Positions 1-8,220 of a stretch of DNA of 64,000 nucleotides are shown here, piece after piece. Source of the DNA: Thermodesulforhabdaceae bacterium (GTDB lineage Bacteria > Desulfobacterota > Syntrophobacteria > Syntrophobacterales > Thermodesulforhabdaceae); NCBI GenBank assembly GCA_037482015.1, contig JBBFKT010000006.1, positions 1 through 64,000 on the forward strand, in the 5' to 3' direction. The notes beneath the pieces were generated by a model. That model was not told the DNA's origin. It saw only the letters and a list, made by a program, of their open reading frames with translations, and made no database searches. Both the position numbers and the translations under genes were made by a program. Position 1 is the first letter of the stretch. Each line of letters starts with the position of its first letter.

Positions 1-89
1 GGGGAGGGAGTTTGTAGCAGGGCGAGCGGGCTGAAGTCTGCGAAGCTCTCGTGATCAAGGCGAAGTTGCGTAAATTCGGCGGTTGTGCA

Positions 90-117
90 GTAGGGGCGAA
101 AAATTTTTCGCCCCTAC
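90..117. repeat. 28-bp perfect palindrome, dispersed repeat copy 1
   Basis: The left arm GTAGGGGCGAAAAA is followed directly by its exact reverse complement, so the element can form a hairpin or cruciform with a GAAAAATTTTTC core. A copy with one mismatch is at 45138-45165 and a related 34-bp palindrome at 51354-51387. All copies are intergenic. REP or MITE-like behaviour is an inference; no transposase is nearby. Confidence 0.9.
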
Positions 118-169
118 TTTACGCCTGAAATGGTGATGGTGATGAACCGGAGATAACGATAACCGTCCC

Positions 170-244
170 GTAGGGGCAGGCCTTGTGCCTGCCCAATCCC
201 AGGGCATGCCCGATTATGGGGCAACCACAAGGGATTGCCCCTAC
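170..244. repeat. compound inverted-repeat element, copy 1
   Basis: The element begins GTAGGGGCA and ends TGCCCCTAC, so the ends are inverted repeats. Inside are two smaller hairpins: GGGGCAGG..CCTGCCC on the left and GGGGCAA..TTGCCCC on the right. The reverse complement of the whole element matches 45601-45658 except for about 18 extra bases in this copy. The structure is read directly from the sequence; mobility is inferred. Confidence 0.8.
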
Positions 245-295
245 TTCTCGAACCGCCCGGTGCGGACCCGCATGCCGGGTGGTGTGGGAGGGGAT

Positions 296-433
296 CGGTC
301 AAACTGACCCCCCTATCTCAATTCTGGCGAATTATAGTTGCTTCCCGGTCGCCTAAGTATAGAAAGATCTTCAAAGTTGAGCCACATTTCTCCCTTTTCC
401 ATGGTTTATGTTACTTTGCCACCCCATAAGGGG
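296..433. repeat. diverged dispersed repeat, copy A
   Basis: The segment aligns with 45280-45423. The left blocks (296-327 and 45280-45312) both read CGGT-AAACTGACC and then CCTAT-CAATTCTGG. The right blocks (402-433 and 45393-45423) share TGGTTTAT, CTTTGCC and CCATAAGGG. The middle is more diverged. It may be the eroded remnant of an old non-autonomous element; no open frame is shared by the copies. Confidence 0.65.
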
Positions 434-458
434 GTTTTCGAACACACTTTCTTTTTTC

Positions 459-487
459 TTGACAACTTTTTTTCAATCCTGTAGGAA
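459..487 (+). promoter_or_regulatory. probable sigma70 promoter of the tetR-type gene
   Basis: A good -35 hexamer TTGACA lies at 459-464. A weak -10 (TGTAGG or TAGGAA) falls about 15-17 bases downstream, next to an operator-like dyad. The weak -10 keeps confidence modest. Confidence 0.4.
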
Positions 488-503
488 CTGACTGGTCAGT
501 CAG
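488..503. promoter_or_regulatory. TetR-type operator candidate (CTGACT-N4-AGTCAG)
   Basis: An exact inverted repeat with 6-base arms, CTGACT and AGTCAG, separated by GGTC, lies between the -35 hexamer and the start codon and runs into the ribosome binding site. TetR-family regulators of fatty-acid genes often bind TGACT/AGTCA dyads, so autoregulation by the downstream gene is likely but inferred. Confidence 0.55.
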
Positions 504-512
504 AGGAGAAGT

Positions 513-1421
513 ATGCAAAATACCGTGAAAAAAGCTCAAATTGGTTACGAAATACTATCAGGACAAAAAATATTTAGTCAGCTTTCCTCCGTTCCGGAAG
601 AAGACCAACCCAAAGTTTTACTGGAAATTTTATCTTCAGTCGCTGACTTGCTCTCAAATCGAGAAAGCCTAGAGACTCTGCTAGAAGAGATATCGGGAGA
701 ATTAAAAAAACCACTTTGCAGTCTGCTGGAAACTCTTCTCATAGAAAGCATCAAATCGTATCGATCGGTCTCCACCCAAAGGCAAACCGAAGATAGCTCT
801 ACATCACATCCCACTACGAAAGAGCTTATTCTCTCAGCCGCCCTGGAAGTTTTTGCTGCCAGGGGATACCACAACACTACCGTTGACGACATAGCCAAAA
901 AGGCCGGTATCGCAAAGGGATCGATTTATAGATACTTCCAAAGCAAAGAGGCTTTGTTTAATGAAGTTTTGGAATCCCGCATAGAAAGCCTTGATAATTC
1001 TATACAGCGGATAATCAGGGAAGAAGGGGACATTATTCAAATTATTGGCAAATGTGTTGAAGCTTATCTCGCTTTCTTTGAAAATAACCAGGGCATATAC
1101 CAGCTTCTTTTTCGGGAAAAGTCTTCATCGGAACGGCAACAGTATCTTAAGCGAGCTTTTAAGCGCCTTCTTCCCATAAGAAAGAAAATTTTTGAAGCGT
1201 CCAGAAAAGGTCTTTTCAAACCTATATCGTTCGAATTCATCTTTTATGGTTTCATGGGTTTTATACATGGCATTATCCAAAGATGGACCGACCATGGATG
1301 TAGCTATAGCCTTGCTGAAGAGGCTCCCGCAATTCTTGAAGTCCTTTTCAACGGCACAGTGCTAAACAAAAACAATTTAAATTTTAAGGAGGAAAAACAA
1401 AATGGACAAAGCAGCAATTAA
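513..1421 (+). CDS. TetR/AcrR-family transcriptional regulator with long N-terminal extension
   Basis: This 302-residue protein has its TetR helix-turn-helix at about residues 103-150 (key segment [21 protein letters not shown]), followed by a helical ligand and dimerisation domain. TetR proteins normally have the helix-turn-helix at the very N-terminus and about 200 residues; here about 100 mostly helical residues precede it. The start at 513 follows GAGGAGAAG closely. A CTGACT/AGTCAG dyad lies just upstream, suggesting autoregulation. The 3' end overlaps the acyl carrier protein gene by 20 bases, so the two are translated from one message, and control of fatty-acid or acyl-chain genes is plausible. 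The ligand is unknown. Confidence 0.85.
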   Translation: MQNTVKKAQIGYEILSGQKIFSQLSSVPEEDQPKVLLEILSSVADLLSNRESLETLLEEISGELKKPLCSLLETLLIESIKSYRSVSTQRQTEDSSTSHPTTKELILSAALEVFAARGYHNTTVDDIAKKAGIAKGSIYRYFQSKEALFNEVLESRIESLDNSIQRIIREEGDIIQIIGKCVEAYLAFFENNQGIYQLLFREKSSSERQQYLKRAFKRLLPIRKKIFEASRKGLFKPISFEFIFYGFMGFIHGIIQRWTDHGCSYSLAEEAPAILEVLFNGTVLNKNNLNFKEEKQNGQSSN

Positions 1422-1653
1422 GGAAAAAGTGATCGACATCATTGCAGACAAGCTCGGTATTGAAAAAGAAACTATTACCCCTGAAGCTCATGTAATTGAT
1501 GATCTAGGAGCCGATTCTCTTGATGTAGTGGAGCTTATCATGGCTCTGGAAGAAACCTTTGACATTGAGATTCCTGATGAAGATGCAGAAAAGATCCGCA
1601 CCGTTCAGGATATTTTTGATTACATAGACAGAGTTGTAGCCAACGCCGCCTAA
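1402..1653 (+). CDS. acpP: acyl carrier protein
   Basis: An 83-residue acidic protein of typical ACP length. The 4'-phosphopantetheine attachment motif DSLD is present with Ser39, followed by [10 protein letters not shown] as in type II fatty-acid-synthase ACPs. It carries growing acyl chains as thioesters in the cytoplasm. AAGGAGG, located inside the end of the upstream regulator gene, positions the start at 1402. A strong terminator follows directly, so regulator and ACP form a two-gene unit. No other fatty-acid synthesis gene is adjacent, so whether this is the housekeeping ACP or one for a special pathway cannot be decided; the symbol is by family. Confidence 0.9.
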   Translation: MDKAAIKEKVIDIIADKLGIEKETITPEAHVIDDLGADSLDVVELIMALEETFDIEIPDEDAEKIRTVQDIFDYIDRVVANAA

Positions 1654-1666
1654 GAAAAAATACACT

Positions 1667-1708
1667 GACGCCGTAGGGAGTGGATAATTTCTACGGCGTC
1701 GTTTTTTT
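1667..1708 (+). terminator. Rho-independent terminator after acpP
   Basis: A perfect 10-bp stem GACGCCGTAG / CTACGGCGTC (1667-1676 with 1691-1700) encloses a 14-base loop and is followed by GTTTTTTT. Confidence 0.9.
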
Positions 1709-1741
1709 GACTTTATTGGGTCATAAAACCATCGTTTTTAA

Positions 1742-2725
1742 CTAGCTCCACTGGCTAAGGTGATCGCCCTTATTAGCTCCCAACCCAGCCAAAACAATAG
1801 ACTTCTCTTCTTCAAATCTTCTAATAACCGCTTGTCGTATTCTGGAAGGAGAGGAAGAAAACTTGGTCGATCGAAGTGCATATACCTGTTCCACTATATC
1901 TTCTCGAGAAATCCTGTCTGCTTGTCCATTACCTGCTGCTAATACGTCTCTCAGTGCTCGCTTAAATATGGTAACAGCTCCCCCAACTCCATGCTGCACA
2001 GCCATACTCCACACCATTTCCTGGAGAGCCTTTGGTTCGGAATGAATATCAACGCCCGTTTCACTTTTTATCATCGCGCAGGCTGGTTCAAAATAACGAT
2101 CTCTAATAAAATCCTGCTGAAGTTTTGCGAATTCTTCAGGAGATTCTCTTGCTATGGCTTTCCATTCTGAAGGGAATCGCCCGCTAGTGCTGCCCGTATT
2201 CGGAGGACCTGCAGCCCTGAGCCTATTAGCCCAGTCAGGTCTTCTGGTTTCCAGAAACTTTATGAATTGATCGACCGATCCCTGTTTGGAAGAAAGCTGA
2301 TAAATGCCGTAAGAAGTGCCACCATTTGGATCGTAACCTATAGTTCCAGCTCCTGCTACAGGATCAGATTGAGATTCAAAACGACGGGAAAGTTCTCCAA
2401 CATCGGTCACATCATTAGTTACAGATCGAGGAGCAACAGCTTCTTGTTCCTTGATCAATTCGGGAAGGTCAGACTCAATTTTGGTTTCGCCGGATCCGGG
2501 AGATCTTGAGACATTCATGGCCTGATTTAGAGTTGCCATAAAAGATGGTGGTGGAGAAGAAGAAGAAGAAGAAGGAACTGGAAAACTCTGTAATATTTTC
2601 CCTGTTCCTATTGATTCCACGAAAAAGAGTTCTCTTTGAAGGCTATTAAGCTGTCTTAAGCGAGCGATTAATTGCTCCGGCGTGATATGATACCTGGAAG
2701 AAAGGTTTGCTCCAATAACACCCAT
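1742..2725 (-). CDS. lysozyme-like or phage tail lysin-like protein, function unproven
   Basis: About 327 residues from the ATG at 2725, chosen because GGAGG lies 7 bases upstream; an in-frame ATG at 2743 lacks such a site. The N-terminal ~130 residues are low in complexity, with a run of serines and prolines near residue 55. The C-terminal ~190 residues contain GTSYGIYQLSSKQGSVDQF and a later QEMVWSMAVQHG segment. This pattern resembles glycosidase-like domains seen in phage tail lysins and VgrG-associated proteins. No signal peptide, phage gene or secretion gene is adjacent, so it is an isolated gene. Family assignment is from memory of the motif; peptidoglycan cleavage is an inference. Confidence 0.55.
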   Translation of the reverse strand: MGVIGANLSSRYHITPEQLIARLRQLNSLQRELFFVESIGTGKILQSFPVPSSSSSSPPPSFMATLNQAMNVSRSPGSGETKIESDLPELIKEQEAVAPRSVTNDVTDVGELSRRFESQSDPVAGAGTIGYDPNGGTSYGIYQLSSKQGSVDQFIKFLETRRPDWANRLRAAGPPNTGSTSGRFPSEWKAIARESPEEFAKLQQDFIRDRYFEPACAMIKSETGVDIHSEPKALQEMVWSMAVQHGVGGAVTIFKRALRDVLAAGNGQADRISREDIVEQVYALRSTKFSSSPSRIRQAVIRRFEEEKSIVLAGLGANKGDHLSQWS

Positions 2726-2825
2726 TTCGAATCCTCCCGCCATGATGAGAAATCCGCAGTTATTATTAGCATCTTTTATGCCAACTTAAATTTACATCTT
2801 TCGATCTTTCGCTGAAATCAAACTT

Positions 2826-2854
2826 TTTTTCTAAAAGGCTTTCCATTATATAAT
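2826..2854 (+). promoter_or_regulatory. possible promoter of the fatty-acid transporter gene
   Basis: A perfect -10 hexamer TATAAT lies at 2849-2854, 65 bases before the start codon. The -35 region is T-rich and matches the consensus poorly. Confidence 0.4.
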
Positions 2855-2918
2855 TCCGGAGAGTGGTTTTCTGGTCCGATGTTAACCAAAAAAAAACCGT
2901 TCACAAGGAGGAAACCTT

Positions 2919-4274
2919 ATGTTACGAAGGCTTGCAGCTTTTTTTACTTACATCATGAAGCATTATTTGCCAGACGCTTATCTATTTTCCATTCTTCTTA
3001 CATTCCTTTCAGTAATTCTAGCCCTGGTTTTCACGGATGCGAACTACATCAAGGTCATATCCGAATGGGGAAATGGAATTTACGGCATAGTGGCTTTTGC
3101 CATGCAGATGATCCTCATACTAATTACCGGACACGCTTTAGCTCTAACACCACCTATTCAAGCATTTCTACGATGGATAGCTTCCCAAGCCACATCTCCT
3201 ATCAAAGCTGGTATGATTGTTTCTTTCGTTGCCGCCGTTTGTTCCTGGATTAACTGGGGATTTGGGCTAATCGTAGGGGGACTCTTGGCTCTTCAGGTAG
3301 CAAAAAACACAAAAAAAGTGGATTATCCCTACTTAATTGGAGCAGCCTACAGCGGTTTTGTTATATGGCATCAGGGACTTTCTGGCTCTGTTCCCCTTGT
3401 CATAGCTACGGCAAAACATGCTCAAAACTTTGTTGAAAAAATCACTGGATCCCCTGTTACTATATCTCAAAGCATTTTCCAGCCATTCAATCTTATCCCT
3501 GTTCTATTGATCATATTTACACTCCCCCTTCTGTTTGCCTTTATTCATCCTAAAGAAGAGGAAACAAAAACTGTATCTGAAGAAGATATAAAAGATCTAC
3601 TGGGAGAAGCACCTAAAGTGCCCCGACCTGAAAACCCAACTCTGGCTGAGAAAATCGATCACAGCTATACCATCAACATGATCTTTGGTGCTATGGGGCT
3701 TTCTTACCTAGTGTGGCATTTTGCAAAGAAAGGGTTTGATCTCAATCTTAACATCGTCATTTTTATCTTTTTTATAACGGGCGTTATACTTCATGGAAAG
3801 CCCATTAACTACATTAAAGCCATTAACATAGCCATTAAAGGAGCAGGTGGTATTGCTCTGCAGTTTCCGCTTTACGGCGGAATCCAGGGAATCATGACCG
3901 GAACAGGGCTTGCTAAAGTAATCGCAGGATGGTTTGTGGCAATTTCGAATCCTAAAACTTTCTATTTGCTTCAATTCATTTCAGCAGGGATTATAAACAT
4001 GTTCATCCCTTCAGGTGGAGGGCAGTGGGCAGCTCAAGGTCCTATCACCATGGAAGCTGCAAAGATGATGGGCATTGATCCAATAAAATCCGCTATGATG
4101 GTAGCATGGGGAGATCAATGGACAAACATGATTCAGCCTTTCTGGGCTCTTCCTCTCCTGGGATTGGCAAAACTTTCTGCTAGAGATGTTATGGGTTACA
4201 CAACGATGACCCTGCTTTGGAGTGGGCTGATTTTCGCAGTATTTGCCTTACTAGTTGGATTTGGTGTTCTCTAA
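2919..4274 (+). CDS. atoE: short-chain fatty acid transporter, AtoE/SCFA_trans family
   Basis: A 451-residue inner-membrane protein with about 10-12 hydrophobic segments, the usual length of the AtoE family (PF02667). It begins with a short cytosolic stretch and the family-like PDAYLFSILLTF segment; conserved stretches include NWGFGLIVGG, FIPSGGGQWAAQGP and WGDQWTNMIQPFWALPLLGL. The family imports butyrate, acetoacetate and similar acids, probably with a cation. AAGGAGG sits 8 bases before the ATG. The gene is monocistronic, with a strong hairpin just after it. In an anaerobe it fits uptake or release of short-chain acids; the exact substrate cannot be read from sequence. Confidence 0.9.
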   Translation: MLRRLAAFFTYIMKHYLPDAYLFSILLTFLSVILALVFTDANYIKVISEWGNGIYGIVAFAMQMILILITGHALALTPPIQAFLRWIASQATSPIKAGMIVSFVAAVCSWINWGFGLIVGGLLALQVAKNTKKVDYPYLIGAAYSGFVIWHQGLSGSVPLVIATAKHAQNFVEKITGSPVTISQSIFQPFNLIPVLLIIFTLPLLFAFIHPKEEETKTVSEEDIKDLLGEAPKVPRPENPTLAEKIDHSYTINMIFGAMGLSYLVWHFAKKGFDLNLNIVIFIFFITGVILHGKPINYIKAINIAIKGAGGIALQFPLYGGIQGIMTGTGLAKVIAGWFVAISNPKTFYLLQFISAGIINMFIPSGGGQWAAQGPITMEAAKMMGIDPIKSAMMVAWGDQWTNMIQPFWALPLLGLAKLSARDVMGYTTMTLLWSGLIFAVFALLVGFGVL

Positions 4275-4285
4275 TTAACCCTTAT

Positions 4286-4319
4286 AAAACCGGAAGAGGA
4301 AAATGCCTCTTCCGGTTTT
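4286..4319. terminator. bidirectional terminator between atoE and the DUF6485 gene
   Basis: A perfect 14-bp stem AAAACCGGAAGAGG / CCTCTTCCGGTTTT with a 6-base loop. The A and T tracts at the stem base allow it to work for both converging genes. Confidence 0.8.
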
Positions 4320-4323
4320 AAGA

Positions 4324-4527
4324 TTAGATTTTTCTTTCCATTACCAGTCTAGCAAAGTGTTCAAAGGATCTATCGTATGTCCTTTCAGCCTCCGGAGGAA
4401 AACAACAGCCGGGAAGCTGCCGATTTTTAAGATGATAGCTCAAGCATTCACAGCAAATTCCCTTTTTGTTGCAAGGTTCATAAGAACAGGAGCATTTTTT
4501 TAGGTTTTCTTCTTTGCGACATTCCAT
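4324..4527 (-). CDS. small cysteine-rich DUF6485-type protein
   Basis: 67 residues from the ATG at 4527, chosen because GGAGGA lies 8 bases upstream; the frame is open further upstream but without a ribosome binding site. The protein has a cluster of cysteines (CRKEENLKKCSCSYEPC, then CCECLSYHL and GCCFPPEAE), suggesting a metal or iron-sulfur site. The pattern matches the DUF6485 family, found in anaerobic bacteria and of unknown function. It is cytosolic, with no signal peptide, and converges on the fatty-acid transporter gene. Confidence 0.75.
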   Translation of the reverse strand: MECRKEENLKKCSCSYEPCNKKGICCECLSYHLKNRQLPGCCFPPEAERTYDRSFEHFARLVMERKI

Positions 4528-4654
4528 AGGCCGATTCCTCCTTTTTAGCATACCGCTTGCAAATTTTTCGGAACTGTGCGAGCAATAGTTTTTATAAAGG
4601 AATTGAAAAGGCACTCGCAATGAAAAAAGCTTCTTATGAGAAAGGAGAGATCCG

Positions 4655-5218
4655 ATGAATAAAGCGGTCGAATTTCTTAAGCGAGACGACTGTATTTTGC
4701 TTCTTGTGGATGTGCAAAAAACCCTTCTTGATCCATGTGTTAGAAGTGAAACCCTTAAAAGAAACTGTCAGGCTCTTATTGAAGTTGCCAAAGTACTCCA
4801 GATCCCCATTGTTTTTACAACTCACAATGCAGAAAAGCTGGGAGGGTTTCATCCTGAACTAATTGAGATGGTTGAAAATCCATTGGTTCTGAATAAGGTT
4901 GAATTTAGTTGCTTCGAAAATGAAGGCATCAGAAAGGCCATTGAATCCTTGAACCGCAAAACTATCCTGCTTGCTGGTATTGAAAGCCATGTGTGCATAT
5001 TCCACACAGGAGCTAATGCATTGCGGCTTGGCTATCGCGTTGATCTGGTTACCGATGCCGTTTCATCTCGAAGCGAAGATAATAGACTTGTTGGAATTAA
5101 ACGACTCGAACAGGCAGGAGCCGTAATGAGTTCCACAGAAATGGTTATATTTGAGCTTCTAAATAGAGCCGGCACTGATGAATTTAGAAAGCTTCTTCCT
5201 TTGCTAAAGACTCTCTAA
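4655..5218 (+). CDS. isochorismatase-family cysteine hydrolase
   Basis: A 187-residue cytosolic protein with the alpha/beta fold and catalytic triad of the family: Asp19 in LLVDVQ, Lys81 in NKVEF, and the nucleophile Cys114 in GIESHVCIF. Members hydrolyse isochorismate, nicotinamide or other amides, and many are uncharacterised. Its length and HTGANALRLGY segment resemble the short YcaC/hydrolase branch rather than EntB. GGAGAG precedes the ATG by 7 bases. Its stop overlaps the converging cbiD stop by 4 bases. The substrate is unknown; there is no siderophore or NAD-salvage gene nearby to suggest one. Confidence 0.85.
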   Translation: MNKAVEFLKRDDCILLLVDVQKTLLDPCVRSETLKRNCQALIEVAKVLQIPIVFTTHNAEKLGGFHPELIEMVENPLVLNKVEFSCFENEGIRKAIESLNRKTILLAGIESHVCIFHTGANALRLGYRVDLVTDAVSSRSEDNRLVGIKRLEQAGAVMSSTEMVIFELLNRAGTDEFRKLLPLLKTL

Positions 5219-6381
5219 AAAGATTCGTCAAAGAGAATCGTCCCATCGTAGTCAAAAAGAATAAGCCGGCGAGCAGGTATTTGGGAAGCAAACCTAACAG
5301 AAGCGTAAAGAGCTTCCCTGGAGATGCTCTGGATAGCCTCAAAGCAGGCTCTTCCCTTGAGCATCTCCAAAACTTGCCTTGCTGTGTTAGCATTCGAAAC
5401 AGCTTTTGCGATTTCTCCCCGAAGCCCGGCTTTTCTAGCAAGTTCGCTCATGTCTATAAGACCTTCTCGAGCGTGAGTGTATGAAAACCCCATCGCCATC
5501 TTAACCGCCTTGCCAAAAAAAACTGCATGGACAACTTCAATAAAACCGTATTCCTGAGCCTTTTTGACCGCAAAGCCAAAAAAATCGGCAATCTGAATAA
5601 AAGCCGCATCGGGAAGATCGGGAAGTAATCTCCTGGCGTATTGTTCGCTTTTCCCACCCGTAGTTAACACCACAGTGGAACAGCCGTTGGTTTTAGCAAA
5701 ACGAAGGGCATAATCTATCGTTTCTTCATAAGCTTCGTGAGAAAAGGGTTTTACCAACCCACTGGTTCCAAGAATAGAAAGCCCATCTACTATTCCCAAG
5801 CGAGGATTTAGAGTTCTTTTCGCAAGGGCTTTGCCTTCCGGTATGGTTAGCACTACATGGAAATCAAAGCCTAAGCTTCCGGGTAGAGCTAACAAGATTC
5901 TTCTGTTTTTATCCCACGGTGGAAGATTTGATAGCGGTGGACAAAACGGAACCTTTTCTAAAAGTGTCCTTATAGAGCTGAAAACATTTTCTACTATCAT
6001 TTGCCTTGGAACAGGGTTTATTGCAGGTTCGCCGGGTGGAACAGGAAGCCCGGGCTTGGTCACTACCCCTATACCTTCACCTGCATCAAGCCAAATCCTA
6101 CTGGAATTTAGCTCTTTCCTTACTAAAGCTACAGATGCTCGAACTAGAGCTCCATGAGTAATATCCGGATCATCCCCTCCGTCCTTTATAACTTCCCCGC
6201 ACCAGTAGTATTTGCTTTGGCGGTGTAAAGTAACTGGTATCGGAATGTAAACACCAATGGGCACCTTTATAGAAACACAGCTGTTGGGTGGATTACCAAG
6301 CAGAGCTCTAGTAGCAGCAACTATTGCTGCCGTGGCGGCGCTTCCAGTAGAAAAACCTTTGCGGAGACCTTTTTTAGGCAT
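5215..6381 (-). CDS. cbiD: cobalt-precorrin-5B C1-methyltransferase
   Basis: 388 residues from the ATG at 6381; a TTG two codons upstream is possible. CbiD methylates C1 of cobalt-precorrin-5B with S-adenosylmethionine in the anaerobic, cobalt-early cobalamin pathway. The N-terminal motif KGFSTGSAATAA and the stretch DAGEGIGVVTKPGLPVPPGE are family signatures, and the length is typical. It stands alone here; no other cob or cbi gene is in the window, so the rest of the pathway must lie elsewhere. It shares no clear promoter with glnS upstream because a strong terminator separates them. Cobalamin supply suits a Wood-Ljungdahl organism, which needs corrinoid methyl carriers. Confidence 0.93.
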   Translation of the reverse strand: MPKKGLRKGFSTGSAATAAIVAATRALLGNPPNSCVSIKVPIGVYIPIPVTLHRQSKYYWCGEVIKDGGDDPDITHGALVRASVALVRKELNSSRIWLDAGEGIGVVTKPGLPVPPGEPAINPVPRQMIVENVFSSIRTLLEKVPFCPPLSNLPPWDKNRRILLALPGSLGFDFHVVLTIPEGKALAKRTLNPRLGIVDGLSILGTSGLVKPFSHEAYEETIDYALRFAKTNGCSTVVLTTGGKSEQYARRLLPDLPDAAFIQIADFFGFAVKKAQEYGFIEVVHAVFFGKAVKMAMGFSYTHAREGLIDMSELARKAGLRGEIAKAVSNANTARQVLEMLKGRACFEAIQSISREALYASVRFASQIPARRLILFDYDGTILFDESF

Positions 6382-6397
6382 AATCAAAAAACTTCAT

Positions 6398-6421
6398 AAA
6401 AAAGGCGCACACTTGTGCGCC
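6398..6421 (-). terminator. Rho-independent terminator after glnS
   Basis: On the minus strand, GGCGCACA / TGTGCGCC form an 8-bp stem with a 2-base loop, followed by TTTTTT. It separates glnS from cbiD. Confidence 0.85.
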
Positions 6422-6452
6422 TCCATAGGTATATTTTTCAACAACACGAAGA

Positions 6453-8159
6453 TTAAGAAGAATTGCCGGACACCAACCGCTTTTCAATTTTGCTCCAGGT
6501 ATCTTTAAGGGTCACGATCCTATTAAAAACAAGTCTATCTTTTCTGCTATCCACTGGATCTACGGCAAAATAACCAAGTCTTTCGAACTGATATCGGCTT
6601 TCAGGCGGAGCATTAGCAAGGGATGGTTCTACATAGCAAGGATAAAGAATCTGAAGAGAGTTTGGATTGATGTATTTTCGAAAATCCTCGTCTTCTCCGA
6701 GATTGGTCATATCTTCTCGAGTAAAAAGATGATCGTAAAGTCTGACTTCCACTGGCACAGCATGGCGAGCCGATACCCAGTGAATCGTTCCCTTTACCTT
6801 TCTCCCGTCGGGACTCCATCCACCTCTCGTTGCAGGATCGTAGGTGCAGTGAATTTCTACAACGTTTCCTTTATCGTCTTTAACTACATCCACGCAGGTC
6901 ACATAATAGCCGTAACGAAGTCTAACTTCTCGACCCGGAGCAAGGCGGTAGTAGTCTTTTGGGGGATTTTCTCTAAAATCGTCCTGCTCAATATAAAGCA
7001 CCTTGAAAAAGGGAACTTTTCTGGTGCCCATCGATGGATCTTCCGGGTTGTTGATAGCGTCCAACTCTTCCACCTGATCATCAGGGTAATTGTCGATAAC
7101 GAGCTTTAGAGGTCTAAGCACTGCCATAGCTCGAGGAGCGCGCTTATTGAGATCTTCCCTGATGCAATGTTCAAGAAGAGCCACATCCACCAGACTGTTT
7201 CTTCGAGCTACTCCAATGCGTTCGCAGAAGTCTTTAATAGCTTCTGGCGTATAGCCTCTACGGCGCAGTCCACGAATGGTTGGCATTCTGGGGTCATCCC
7301 AACCCGAAACATAGCCTTCCCTAACAAGTATAGAAAGATAGCGTTTACTAAGCACAGTGTAGGTCAGGTTCAGTCTGGCAAATTCGATCTGCTGAGGATG
7401 ATAAAGTCCCAGTTCATCAAGAAACCAATCATACAGAGGGCGATGGTCTTCAAACTCAAGGGTGCATATAGAATGGGTTATGCCTTCTATGGAGTCAGAT
7501 ATGCAGTGAGCAAAATCGTAGGTGGGGTAGATACACCACTGGGTTCCCGCTCTGTAATGGGTCGCATATTTAATGCGATACATGACAGGATCACGCATAT
7601 TTAGGTTAGGATGAGCCATGTCGATCTTGGCTCTAAGCACATGTGATCCTTCAGGAAATTCGCCGTTTTTCATTCTTTCGAAAAGATCAAGATTTTCTTC
7701 AACACTTCTGTTGCGATAGGGACTTTCCTTGCCCGGCTCGGTTAAAGTTCCTCGATACTGGCGAATTTCTTCCTGGCTCAGACTATCAACATAGGCTTTC
7801 CCTTGCTTGATCAAATCAACAGCATATGCATAAAGTTTGTCGAAATAATCGGAGGCGTAATAGAAGCGGTCTCCCCAGTCGAAACCAAGCCATTTCACGT
7901 CTTCCTGGATAGCCTTAACATAGGCTTCATCTTCCGTGGAGGGATTAGTGTCATCCATCCTGAGATTGCAAAGACCGCTATATTCCTGAGCAAGGCCAAA
8001 GTTAAGACAGATTGATTTAGCATGACCTATATGAAGGAAACCGTTGGGTTCGGGAGGAAACCGAGTATGGACTCTGCCCCCATAACGACCCGTCTTTATA
8101 TCTTCTTCTATGATATCCTTTATGAAATTAGGCGGCGTTTTGAATTCCTTCTTCCCCAT
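6453..8159 (-). CDS. glnS: glutaminyl-tRNA synthetase
   Basis: A 568-residue class I synthetase that charges tRNA-Gln directly. The HIGH motif appears in [15 protein letters not shown] (about residues 35-49), and the KMSKS counterpart is VLSKR near residue 270. The C-terminal anticodon-binding beta-barrels are present (for example VHWVSA-like and [14 protein letters not shown] segments). The length fits bacterial GlnRS (about 550-570). A GGGGGAT site precedes the ATG. The lipoprotein gene 61 bases upstream is on the same strand, so they may be co-transcribed. Its presence implies that Gln-tRNA need not be made by the amidotransferase route. Confidence 0.96.
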   Translation of the reverse strand: MGKKEFKTPPNFIKDIIEEDIKTGRYGGRVHTRFPPEPNGFLHIGHAKSICLNFGLAQEYSGLCNLRMDDTNPSTEDEAYVKAIQEDVKWLGFDWGDRFYYASDYFDKLYAYAVDLIKQGKAYVDSLSQEEIRQYRGTLTEPGKESPYRNRSVEENLDLFERMKNGEFPEGSHVLRAKIDMAHPNLNMRDPVMYRIKYATHYRAGTQWCIYPTYDFAHCISDSIEGITHSICTLEFEDHRPLYDWFLDELGLYHPQQIEFARLNLTYTVLSKRYLSILVREGYVSGWDDPRMPTIRGLRRRGYTPEAIKDFCERIGVARRNSLVDVALLEHCIREDLNKRAPRAMAVLRPLKLVIDNYPDDQVEELDAINNPEDPSMGTRKVPFFKVLYIEQDDFRENPPKDYYRLAPGREVRLRYGYYVTCVDVVKDDKGNVVEIHCTYDPATRGGWSPDGRKVKGTIHWVSARHAVPVEVRLYDHLFTREDMTNLGEDEDFRKYINPNSLQILYPCYVEPSLANAPPESRYQFERLGYFAVDPVDSRKDRLVFNRIVTLKDTWSKIEKRLVSGNSS

Positions 8160-8220
8160 CGATCCCCCTATTCACATCTCCTGTTTGATCCTGTTAGGCT
8201 GGAACATAAAAAATTTCACC

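Larger units (their letters stand above)
1..512. other. non-coding region with dispersed palindromic repeats
   Basis: No convincing gene. The region holds a perfect 28-bp palindrome (90-117), a compound inverted-repeat element (170-244), and a 138-bp segment (296-433) that has a diverged second copy near 45.3 kb. The last 60 bases hold the likely promoter and operator of the TetR-type gene. The short open frames here run through the palindromes and look spurious. Confidence 0.7.

Noticed and set aside
235-429. A 64-codon frame across the first repeat cluster
   Set aside because: It runs through the palindromic repeats, lacks a ribosome binding site and has no protein-like composition.
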